Shown piece by piece: positions 56,048 through 63,166 of a stretch of DNA of 64,000 nucleotides. Within the stretch, counting starts at the first letter, position 1, and the number at the start of each line of letters is the position of its first letter. The notes under the pieces are model-generated. The model had not been told where the DNA came from and did no database searches. It saw nothing but the letters and a program-made list of their open reading frames with translations. A program made the position numbers and the translations under genes. This DNA comes from Rahnella woolbedingensis (lineage in GTDB: Bacteria; Pseudomonadota; Gammaproteobacteria; Enterobacterales; Enterobacteriaceae), in contig NZ_RAHH01000010.1 in the NCBI RefSeq assembly GCF_003602095.1, positions 124,001 to 188,000 on the forward strand. The letters run 5' to 3'.

Positions 56048-56926
56048 TTATTTCATACTGGCAACAATCGTCTCAACGTTATGCTTGAACGCTTTGATGT
56101 ACGTCGTCGCCGGGCCTTGCGGACCTGAAAGCGCTTCAGGATACAGTTCTCCGCCAGGTTGCGCGCCACTCGCCGCAGCAATCTGTTTCACCAGACGGGG
56201 ATCGGTCTGGTTTTCGATGAAGTAAGTTTTCACTTTCTCCGCTTTGATCTGCTTAATCAGCGAAGCCACACCGCTGGCACTGGCTTCAGCTTCGGTTGAG
56301 AAACCCACAGGCGCCATAAAGCTGACGTGATATTCCTGACCAAAATAACCAAAGGCATCATGGCTGGTCAGCACTTTACGTTTTGATTGGGGAATGCCGG
56401 TGAATTCCGTTTTTGCCCAGGCATCCAGTTTTTGCAGTTGCTCAATGTAGGCCGTGCCGCGCTGACGGAAATAGTCAGCATCTTCCGGATCGGCTTTGAT
56501 CAGCGCATTCATCACATTGGTCGCATAAATCACGCCATTCGCCATGCTGTTCCAGGCGTGAGGGTCGGTGATTTGTTTGCCGTCTTCTTCCATTTTGCGG
56601 GAATTAACGCCTTCCGACGCCGTCACTAAATGACCTTTATAACCGGAAGCCGTCACCAGACGATCAATCCAACCTTCCAGCCCTAACCCACTGACGAAAA
56701 CGACATCAGACGCGTTAATCGCCTTACTGTCTTTTGGCGAAGGCTCAAAACTGTGCGGATCACCGTCCGGCCCGACTAACGTCGTGACTTTCACGTGTTC
56801 GCCACCCACCTCCTGAACGATATCCCCGAGAATGGAAAAACTGGCGACCGCTTCGACGGTTTTCGCCATGGCCAGCGGGCTCGACAGCAGGGCAGCGACT
56901 GCGAGTGATACAGGTAATACTTTCAT
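56048..56926 (-). CDS. Metal ABC transporter substrate-binding protein (cluster A-I)
   Basis: The 292-residue precursor has a signal peptide (MKVLPVSLAVAALLSSPLAMA) and the ZnuA/TroA/PsaA fold. Candidate metal ligands are the His in GDPHSFEPSP, the His in TDPHAWNS, a third in SHDAFGYFGQEYHV and an acidic residue in ENQTDPRLVKQ. It lacks the long His-rich loop of E. coli ZnuA. Zinc is favoured as substrate because a Zur-like box heads the operon and zinc-free ribosomal proteins are encoded next door; by sequence alone a manganese SitA-like role is possible. ATG 56926 is chosen over 56929 from the AAGGGG spacing. It is the last gene of the operon. Confidence 0.88.
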   Translation of the reverse strand: MKVLPVSLAVAALLSSPLAMAKTVEAVASFSILGDIVQEVGGEHVKVTTLVGPDGDPHSFEPSPKDSKAINASDVVFVSGLGLEGWIDRLVTASGYKGHLVTASEGVNSRKMEEDGKQITDPHAWNSMANGVIYATNVMNALIKADPEDADYFRQRGTAYIEQLQKLDAWAKTEFTGIPQSKRKVLTSHDAFGYFGQEYHVSFMAPVGFSTEAEASASGVASLIKQIKAEKVKTYFIENQTDPRLVKQIAAASGAQPGGELYPEALSGPQGPATTYIKAFKHNVETIVASMK

Positions 56927-56951
56927 CATGTCCCCTTAATTGTGGTACTGC

Positions 56952-57809
56952 TTACGTTCGCGAGGCAGTTAACATCCCGCCACGCTTTCCAAATAAAACT
57001 GAAATAAAGAAGATCACCGTGGCGCTGAGTACGATCGCCGGACCCGCGGGCAGTGAAGCGTAGTAAGACCAGATAAGCCCGACGACGCTGGCAATCACGC
57101 CGATAATCATGGCGCTCAGCAAGGTATGGGGTAAATCCTGCGCCCAGAAACGCGCACTTGCCGCAGGTAACATCATCAAACCGACCGACATCAGTGTGCC
57201 GAGGATCTGGAAACCGGCGACAAGGTTCACGACCACCAGCGCCAGGAAAATCCCGTGTATCGCTGCCAGCCATTTTCCCGCGCTGACGCGTAAAAACAGC
57301 GAATCAAAAGATTCAATGACCAGAGCGCGATAAATGCAGGCGAGTACCAGCAATGACACACTGGTAATTATGCCGACCATAATCATGGCGGAAGAATCGA
57401 TAGCGAGAATGGAGCCAAACAGAACGTGCAGAAGGTCAACACTCGAGCCGCGCAGGGAAACCAGTGTGACACCCAGCGCGAGCGAGCCCAGATAGAAACC
57501 GGCGAAACTGGCATCTTCCTTGAGTTGCGTCCGGCGGCTTACCAGCCCGGATAGCATCGCAACCGCCAGTCCTGCAATAAAACCGCCGATCCCCATGGCG
57601 ACCAGCGACATTCCCGATATCAGATATCCGATAGCCGCACCCGGTAATACGGCGTGGGATAGTGCGTCTCCTACCAGACTCATGCGGCGTAATAGCAGGA
57701 AAACCCCCAGAGGCGTGGCGCTGATGGATAATGCTATGCAGGCAATTAACGCCCGGCGCATGAAACCAAACTCAATAAAGGGGTCGGCCAGCAAATGGAA
57801 AAGCATCAT
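56952..57809 (-). CDS. Metal ABC transporter permease
   Basis: The 285-residue protein is an ABC-3 family permease (ZnuB/SitC/AztB type) with eight or so spans. Marks include the early block LGVFLLLRRMSLVGDALSHAVLPGAAIGY and the late GTLMSVGLMMLPAASARFWA. Its start codon overlaps the stop of the ATPase gene by four bases (ATGA). The binding-protein gene follows after about 25 bases. It should form the membrane channel for the neighbouring ATPase and binding protein. Confidence 0.92.
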   Translation of the reverse strand: MMLFHLLADPFIEFGFMRRALIACIALSISATPLGVFLLLRRMSLVGDALSHAVLPGAAIGYLISGMSLVAMGIGGFIAGLAVAMLSGLVSRRTQLKEDASFAGFYLGSLALGVTLVSLRGSSVDLLHVLFGSILAIDSSAMIMVGIITSVSLLVLACIYRALVIESFDSLFLRVSAGKWLAAIHGIFLALVVVNLVAGFQILGTLMSVGLMMLPAASARFWAQDLPHTLLSAMIIGVIASVVGLIWSYYASLPAGPAIVLSATVIFFISVLFGKRGGMLTASRT

Positions 57810-58534
57810 GAATTGGCGACTCCCGCCACAAGAGAAAAAGGTTCGGTCGAAATACAGGCATGTGCCTGATGCGGGAAGTGTCCCAGCACGTCGTGGGCAG
57901 TTCCCCACAAATTCTGCTGCGCGCTGAGATAAAGCACATGAGGAAAATGCCGGGCAACCATTGAGATATCATGTAAAACCGCAATGACGGTTTTTCCTTC
58001 CTGATGCCACTGGGCAATGACCTTGAGCAGAAGATCCGTTGTCTGGGTATCAATGCCGGTAAAGGGTTCATCAAGCATGATCAGAGGCGCCTGTTGCACC
58101 AGTAAACGCGCGAATAAAGTGCGTTGCAGCTGGCCACCGGAAAGCGACCCAACGGGCAAATGCGACATTTCTGTCATCCCGACCGTCTCCAGCGCCTTCG
58201 CCACGGCGTCAGCTGACTGCTGATTTATACCGCCAAAAAGTCCGCTCTGTGGCCAACATCCCATCGCGACCAGATCGAATACGCTGATCGGAAAACCGCG
58301 ATCCAGTTCGGCCTGCTGTGGCAAATAGGCCAGACGCGGACGCAGGTTTGCGCTGAATGTAATATTGCCCGTAACCGCCTGCTGAAGGCCTGCCAGCGTT
58401 TTAAGGAAAGTCGATTTACCCGCCCCGTTGGCCCCGATAACCGCTGTGAGTGAACCGGCAAGAAATTGCCCGCTGATTGGCATCGCGACCGCCCGGCGGT
58501 CATAGCCGACTTCAACATTATTAACAAAAATCAT
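57806..58534 (-). CDS. Metal ABC transporter ATP-binding protein
   Basis: The 242-residue protein has Walker A GANGAGKST near residue 34, a Q-loop at YLPQQAELDRGFPISVFDLVAMG, the signature LSGGQLQRTLFARL, Walker B LIMLDEPFTGID and the switch His in AVLHDIS. The Q-loop region resembles the zinc importer ATPases ZnuC and AztA; I recall AztA as closer but could not check. Its ATG overlaps the stop of an upstream 35-codon reading frame by four bases, and its stop overlaps the permease start, so the three are coupled. The longest open frame starts 48 codons earlier and is not family-like. Confidence 0.92.
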   Translation of the reverse strand: MIFVNNVEVGYDRRAVAMPISGQFLAGSLTAVIGANGAGKSTFLKTLAGLQQAVTGNITFSANLRPRLAYLPQQAELDRGFPISVFDLVAMGCWPQSGLFGGINQQSADAVAKALETVGMTEMSHLPVGSLSGGQLQRTLFARLLVQQAPLIMLDEPFTGIDTQTTDLLLKVIAQWHQEGKTVIAVLHDISMVARHFPHVLYLSAQQNLWGTAHDVLGHFPHQAHACISTEPFSLVAGVANS

Positions 58535-58638
58535 GGTAGTGAAATTGCCCAGTAAATTGCGGCCCATAAGACAGCGAGCACAGCCAGCACGGCAAGACAG
58601 CGCGCTGGCGAAGATAGTGTAAAGAGTGTTTTGGTCAT
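58531..58638 (-). CDS. Small membrane peptide leading the metal ABC operon
   Basis: An ATG preceded by a strong GGAGGGG site opens a 35-codon frame reading MTKTLFTLSSPARCLAVLAV, then LAVLWAAIYWAISLP and TGA. The middle is one hydrophobic helix of about 20 residues with a basic residue before it, suggesting a single-span inner membrane peptide. Its stop overlaps the ATPase start (ATGA). The ATPase start has only a weak ribosome-binding site of its own, so coupled translation is likely. No family is recognised. It may be a subunit, a regulator of the transporter, or only a leader that drives coupling. Confidence 0.6.
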   Translation of the reverse strand: MTKTLFTLSSPARCLAVLAVLAVLWAAIYWAISLP

Positions 58639-58651
58639 AGCCCCTCCATTC

Positions 58652-58664
58652 GTTACAATATAAC
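58652..58664. promoter_or_regulatory. Zur-like box of the metal ABC operon
   Basis: On the minus strand GTTATATTGTAAC lies 14 bases before the small peptide start. It matches the Zur core GTTATANTATAAC except at one position. It predicts zinc-repressed expression of the whole operon. Confidence 0.72.
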
Positions 58665-58919
58665 ATCACATAGTGCATTTTGTATCAAGACGTGAACTGT
58701 TTCGATTTTTTACCGGATGCCCTCCCCCGGGTCGTGAAGGCGCATCTGTGGCAAAGTAAAATTGTCAGAAAAGGGTAAAATTTGATGAATATTAGCTAAT
58801 TACCATTACAATCAGAAAGTTATGATTTTTCCGCATTACAACTTTTTTTCTTTTCTCAAAACACATCCCCATAAAAGTATGCAATAATAGAAAGGTATAG
58901 AGTCCAAAGGCGAAAACCG

Positions 58920-59273
58920 GTGAAAAAATTTATCCCCTACCCTATTAATGGGGAAAATCTGACACCTTCAGATTTGATACAGATTATTGAACGTTATTTA
59001 TCTGAAATTGAAGAACCCTTAATTGGTGATTTAACTTATTTATCAGAAAATGCACGTTATGAACCGAATTCTTTGCAAATCGTGTCAATCGCTGCAGTCG
59101 GTGAAAATTGTTATTCGATGAACTACCAGTTCACATGGACGATTTTCAACGGTTGCCTGGACATTAATGCCAATGAGTTTTTGACGCAAAGTGTCACATT
59201 CCTTGTTAAACCTCAGGGCCTGGAGTTTGATATTATTGATTTGTTCAAAGGTTCAACTGCTGAAGAATTGTAA
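58920..59273 (+). CDS. Unrecognised small acidic protein beside tomB-hha
   Basis: A 117-residue frame with GTG start and an AAAGG site nine bases before it. The sequence MKKFIPYPINGENLTPSDLI is followed by an acidic, mixed helix/strand protein with QFTWTIFNGCLDINANEF in the middle and ends LFKGSTAEEL. There is no signal peptide or membrane span. I do not recognise a family. Codon use and base composition are AT-rich, like tomB and hha just downstream. It might belong to the same regulatory neighbourhood, but a 240-base gap with repeats separates it from tomB, so it is probably its own transcript. Confidence 0.8.
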   Translation: MKKFIPYPINGENLTPSDLIQIIERYLSEIEEPLIGDLTYLSENARYEPNSLQIVSIAAVGENCYSMNYQFTWTIFNGCLDINANEFLTQSVTFLVKPQGLEFDIIDLFKGSTAEEL

Positions 59274-59356
59274 GTTTGAGTAATACGTTTGCGCAGCTTT
59301 CTAAAAATGAATTATATTTAAATTATCCGTTCCAAATAAGTCCGGAAAAGTCCATC

Positions 59357-59418
59357 TCAAAGACTGCGATTGTCTTTGATGTATAGATCAGTTCATAGCG
59401 TTATCAGTTCATAGCGTT
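59357..59418 (+). repeat. Hairpin and 16-bp tandem duplication upstream of tomB
   Basis: A perfect 8-bp inverted repeat TCAAAGAC / GTCTTTGA (59357-59364 and 59372-59379) is followed by two back-to-back copies of ATCAGTTCATAGCGTT (59387-59402 and 59403-59418). The hairpin may close the upstream transcript. The duplicated 16-mer could be a regulatory site of tomB-hha or a recent slip. Confidence 0.75.
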
Positions 59419-59513
59419 TTAGTAGTGAGAGCCGTTTTCTGTAAGCCATCAAGTTTTGTTGTTTACTCACAGAGTGTTGTCAACACCGAATAAACCATTA
59501 CGGAGGGGATGAT

Positions 59514-59882
59514 ATGGATGAGTACTCGCCTAAGCGGCACGATATCGCTCAGTTACGCTACCTGAATGAAATGCTCTACGATGAAGGCATCGCGACACTG
59601 GGTGACAGTCACCACGGTTGGGTCAACGACCCCACTTCAGCTGTTAACCTGCAGCTCAACGAACTGATTGAGCACATCGCATCCTTTGTGATGAGCTTTA
59701 AAATAAAGTATCCGGATGATACCCATTTAAGTGATCTGGTTGAAGAGTATCTGGATGATACCTACACCTTGTTCAGTAATTATGGAATTAACGATTCTGA
59801 TTTACGCCAATGGCAAAAGACCAAGAAGCGATTATTCAGAATGTTCTCAGGGGACTACATCTGTACCCTAATGAAGACTTGA
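59514..59882 (+). CDS. tomB: Hha toxicity attenuator TomB (YbaJ)
   Basis: TomB counteracts Hha toxicity and affects biofilm formation; in E. coli the pair acts as an oxygen-dependent toxin-antitoxin-like module. The 122-residue protein begins MDEYSPKRHDIAQLRYLNEM and has HGWVNDPTSAVNLQLNELIEHIA, strongly conserved with E. coli TomB (124). The C-terminus after FRMFS diverges. A GGAGGGG site precedes the ATG. hha follows 45 bases downstream in the same operon. Confidence 0.95.
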   Translation: MDEYSPKRHDIAQLRYLNEMLYDEGIATLGDSHHGWVNDPTSAVNLQLNELIEHIASFVMSFKIKYPDDTHLSDLVEEYLDDTYTLFSNYGINDSDLRQWQKTKKRLFRMFSGDYICTLMKT

Positions 59883-59927
59883 GTAATAATTTATATGCAG
59901 TCATCAGATAAAAATGAAAAGGCTAAG

Positions 59928-60131
59928 ATGAACAAAATCGACTATTTGATGCGTTTAAGAAAATGCACCACAATTGATACACTTGAACGTGTCATTGAGA
60001 AAAATAAGTATGAACTCTCCGACGACGAGCTGGAATTGTTTTACTCGGCGGCCGACCATCGTTTAGCGGAGCTGACGATGAACAAGCTGTACGATAAAAT
60101 CCCGGTAGCAGTCTGGAAATTCGTACGCTGA
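59928..60131 (+). CDS. hha: Haemolysin expression modulator Hha/YmoA
   Basis: Hha/YmoA binds H-NS and helps silence horizontally acquired and thermoregulated genes. The 67-residue protein reads [20 protein letters not shown] and ends [14 protein letters not shown], matching YmoA of Yersinia (67). It contains the family cysteine at residue 13. The open frame extends 11 codons upstream, but ATG 59928 is the family start. It may help silence the AT-rich autotransporter locus in this window; that is only an inference. Confidence 0.95.
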   Translation: MNKIDYLMRLRKCTTIDTLERVIEKNKYELSDDELELFYSAADHRLAELTMNKLYDKIPVAVWKFVR

Positions 60132-60139
60132 CAGACAGA

Positions 60140-60167
60140 GTCAGGTCGAAATACCTTTCGGCCTGAC
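60140..60167 (+). terminator. Hairpin terminator of tomB-hha
   Basis: GTCAGGTCGAAA pairs with TTTCGGCCTGAC (12 bp, one G-U) around a TACC loop. Only a weak T-rich tail follows. Confidence 0.65.
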
Positions 60168-60213
60168 GCTCATATTTCGTACAAAATAACTTAAGCGATT
60201 TTTAACTATTTTT

Positions 60214-61161
60214 TCAGATATTTCTTTCTGCTTTCTCTTTGATTTGCCGGTGAAATGTTTGCAAAAGAAACTGGAAACATTGTTCCGTTTTAGGCGAACG
60301 CAATGGCGCTGGCTTACGCATCATCGCGACCGTTCGGCTCAATGTCGGTTGCTGTAAATGAATCACTGTTAATTCATTATCATTAAGTGTTGCAGTATAT
60401 AACTCAGGCAATATCGCTAATGCCAGACGCGAACGCACTAACCCGTATAACGTCTCCTGAAAGTCTACGCGATAACTCACACGCAAATTCAGTCTGTGGC
60501 TTTCTATTAACGAAGTCACCAGTCGGCTGACATTCCCTTTAGAAAACAATGCAATATCCCTTTTAACCAGTTGCCTCCAGGGAATATTATGCCCCTCTGA
60601 TAACGGGTCATCCCGGCGGACAACCGCCACGAAAGGGTCTTCCAGTAACGGATATATCGCAACAGAATCCGGCACAGTGCTGTCAGTCGCACCGATACCA
60701 AAATCGACAGAACCGTTCTCCAGTTCCAGTAATAATGCATCATTCGTGAGGTCATGGAATTCCACACGCATATCAGGGAAATATTCCGATAATAACTGCG
60801 GGACTGCGGGAAATAACAACGTGCTGACTGAGGGGACTAATCCAATACGTAAAGTTCCATCCCCCCCCTGTTGCATGATTTGTTGCATATCATCGAAGGC
60901 ACTATGCGCCGTATTCAGTAGTCGTTCGGCATAAGGCAGAACCGCTTCTCCCTGTTCGGTGAGACTCACGCCCTGCGCTGTGCGGTTTAATAATTTCCCC
61001 CCTAACACTAATTCAATTTGCCGCAGTGCACTGCTCAACGCTGGCTGACTGATCGCCAGACGGTTCGCCGTTTCAGTGAAACTGCGTAACTGCGCCAGGG
61101 TCACAAAGTATTGAATTTGCTTCAGGGAGAGCGCAGGCAACCGACGCCAGGGTTCAGACAT
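60214..61161 (-). CDS. LysR-family transcriptional regulator
   Basis: The 315-residue protein has a LysR winged helix-turn-helix at about 12-70 (LSLKQIQYFVTLAQLRSFTE, then ANRLAISQPALSSALRQIE). A type II periplasmic-binding-like effector domain runs from about 100. It is transcribed divergently from adenine deaminase with a short shared promoter region, the classic LysR layout. It therefore probably controls ade and the purine permease; the effector could be a purine or purine breakdown product. The start is uncertain: ATG 61161 gives a usual LysR N-terminus, while ATG 61206 would add 15 residues. Confidence 0.87.
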   Translation of the reverse strand: MSEPWRRLPALSLKQIQYFVTLAQLRSFTETANRLAISQPALSSALRQIELVLGGKLLNRTAQGVSLTEQGEAVLPYAERLLNTAHSAFDDMQQIMQQGGDGTLRIGLVPSVSTLLFPAVPQLLSEYFPDMRVEFHDLTNDALLLELENGSVDFGIGATDSTVPDSVAIYPLLEDPFVAVVRRDDPLSEGHNIPWRQLVKRDIALFSKGNVSRLVTSLIESHRLNLRVSYRVDFQETLYGLVRSRLALAILPELYTATLNDNELTVIHLQQPTLSRTVAMMRKPAPLRSPKTEQCFQFLLQTFHRQIKEKAERNI

Positions 61162-61301
61162 AATATTCAGAGATCCCGCTAAAAATAGAAAACGTTTGCT
61201 CAGCATAACCGCATCTTATAAACGGATAAAATAATTCATCTGTGCAAAGTTGTTTCCTCTCCCTACATTAGCCCAATCACTCTGCAAATTCGGATACTGA
61301 C

Positions 61302-63083
61302 ATGACTGAAAACATTGCTCCGTTACCTCAGCGCCAGCGCGCAGTTCAGGCTGCACTGGGGAAAATTCCTTTTGATCGTCTGCTGATTAACGCAAACGTT
61401 ATCGATATGGTGACAGGAGAAATTCGTGAAGCAGATGTCGGGATCACTGGCAACATGATTGCCAGCGTCCACCCGCGCGGAAAATTTTCTCAGGCAGAAA
61501 ATGTTGATGACTTAATCGGTCACTATCTTTCACCGGGACTTATCGACACTCATGTGCATATCGAAAGCTCACACCTTTCACCGGAAAAATACGCCGAGAT
61601 TGTCGTCGCTCAGGGGACGACCACCGTATTCTGGGACCCGCATGAACTGGCAAACGTGCTGGGCGTCGCCGGTGTGCAGTATGCCGTGCAGTCGAGCCGC
61701 AATCTGCCTCTGAGAGTCATTTGCGCGGCACCTTCCAGTGTCCCTTCTACTCCTGGTCTGGAAATGTCCGGTGCTGACTTTAACGGTCAGGAAATGCAAA
61801 CGATGCTGAGCTGGCCGGAGGTCGCTGGCGTTGCAGAAGTCATGGATATGCACGGTGTCATTAATGGCAGCGGACGGATGCTGGAAATTCTCGAAGCCGG
61901 TTTAAACAGCGGAAAGCTAATCGAAGGTCATGCCCGCGGACTGAAAGATGAACAGCTTCAGGCCTATCTGGCGGCTGGCGTCACTTCCGATCACGAACTG
62001 ACCTCTGCTGAAGATGCTCTGGAGAAACTGCGTGCCGGGCTGACACTGCAAATCCGCGGTTCACATCCTTATCTTCTGCCGGATATCGCCGCCGCTTTAC
62101 AGGCGCTGCCACACCTTTCCTCACAAATTACGCTATGTACTGATGATGTTCCGCCCGACCACCTGCTGGAAAAAGGTGGCCTGATTGCATTAGTGAAACT
62201 GCTGATTTCATACGGACTACGGGTTGAAGATGTACTAAGAATGGCGACGTTCAACGCCGCAATCCGTATGCAGCGTTCTGATTTAGGACTGATTGCAGCG
62301 GGACGTACGGCAGATATCATCGCGTTTGATTCGCTGGAAAATCTGCATCCCCGCGCGGTTTACGTAGCAGGAAACTGTGTGGCAAAAGAGAGCAAACTTC
62401 TCTTTACGCCGGCGGCTGCGAGCGGCGTTACGCCTCCCCGTAATACGATGCGTCTCAGCCCCCTGAGTGCGGAAGACTTCTGCATGAAAATTGCGGGTCT
62501 GAAAAACGGCAAAGCACGCCTGCGCAATATCAAAGGCGCGCGCTTCACACAGTGGAGCGAAGTGACCGTAGATGTCAGAGACGGCGTCGTACAACTCCCT
62601 GAAGGCTTCAGCCTGATTTGGGTACAGCACCGTCACGGAAGGCATGATGCCACGCCAAAAATGGCATTGCTGGAAGGCTGGGGTGAACTGCGCGGCGCGA
62701 TTGCCACTTCCTACTCGCACGATTCCCATAATCTGGTGGTACTGGGACGCTCACCCGCGGACATGGTTGTGGCGGCGAATCAGCTTATTTCCAGCGGCGG
62801 CGGAATGGCACTCAGTCAGAACGGCACATTACTGGCAAAAGTCGACATGCCCATTGCCGGAATGCTTTCTGAATTGCCGGCGGAGCAGCTGGCTGAACAG
62901 TTTAAAAATCTGCGTGAACTCAGCGCACGGATAGCCGACTGGGAACCGCCTTACCGCGTGTTTAAAGCCATCGAGGGGACATGTCTGGCGTGTAATGCCG
63001 GGCCGCATCTGACTGATTTAGGCCTCACTGACGGCGGATTGCGTGAAATTGTCGACCCGGTTCTGGAAATCTGGCCGGAATAA
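61302..63083 (+). CDS. ade: Adenine deaminase
   Basis: Ade converts adenine to hypoxanthine and ammonia. The 593-residue protein (E. coli 588) is an amidohydrolase. Metal-binding HVHIESSHLSPEKY follows GLIDT near 85, and the blocks TTTVFWDPHELANVLG, GHARGLK and LCTDDVPPDHLLEKGG are all typical of the Ade family. The C-terminal domain has SHDSHNLVVLG and ends in a cysteine-containing GTCLACNAGPHLTD stretch. In E. coli the gene is silenced by H-NS and unlinked to this region; here it is coupled to a purine permease and faces a LysR regulator, so inducible adenine use is likely. Confidence 0.96.
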   Translation: MTENIAPLPQRQRAVQAALGKIPFDRLLINANVIDMVTGEIREADVGITGNMIASVHPRGKFSQAENVDDLIGHYLSPGLIDTHVHIESSHLSPEKYAEIVVAQGTTTVFWDPHELANVLGVAGVQYAVQSSRNLPLRVICAAPSSVPSTPGLEMSGADFNGQEMQTMLSWPEVAGVAEVMDMHGVINGSGRMLEILEAGLNSGKLIEGHARGLKDEQLQAYLAAGVTSDHELTSAEDALEKLRAGLTLQIRGSHPYLLPDIAAALQALPHLSSQITLCTDDVPPDHLLEKGGLIALVKLLISYGLRVEDVLRMATFNAAIRMQRSDLGLIAAGRTADIIAFDSLENLHPRAVYVAGNCVAKESKLLFTPAAASGVTPPRNTMRLSPLSAEDFCMKIAGLKNGKARLRNIKGARFTQWSEVTVDVRDGVVQLPEGFSLIWVQHRHGRHDATPKMALLEGWGELRGAIATSYSHDSHNLVVLGRSPADMVVAANQLISSGGGMALSQNGTLLAKVDMPIAGMLSELPAEQLAEQFKNLRELSARIADWEPPYRVFKAIEGTCLACNAGPHLTDLGLTDGGLREIVDPVLEIWPE

Positions 63084-63166
63084 GTCTGAAACGCCCGGCA
63101 TCAAGCTGGATGCAAAAATGATAGCAAACAAAACATTATAAAAATTATTGTCAGGGGAATTTAAGC

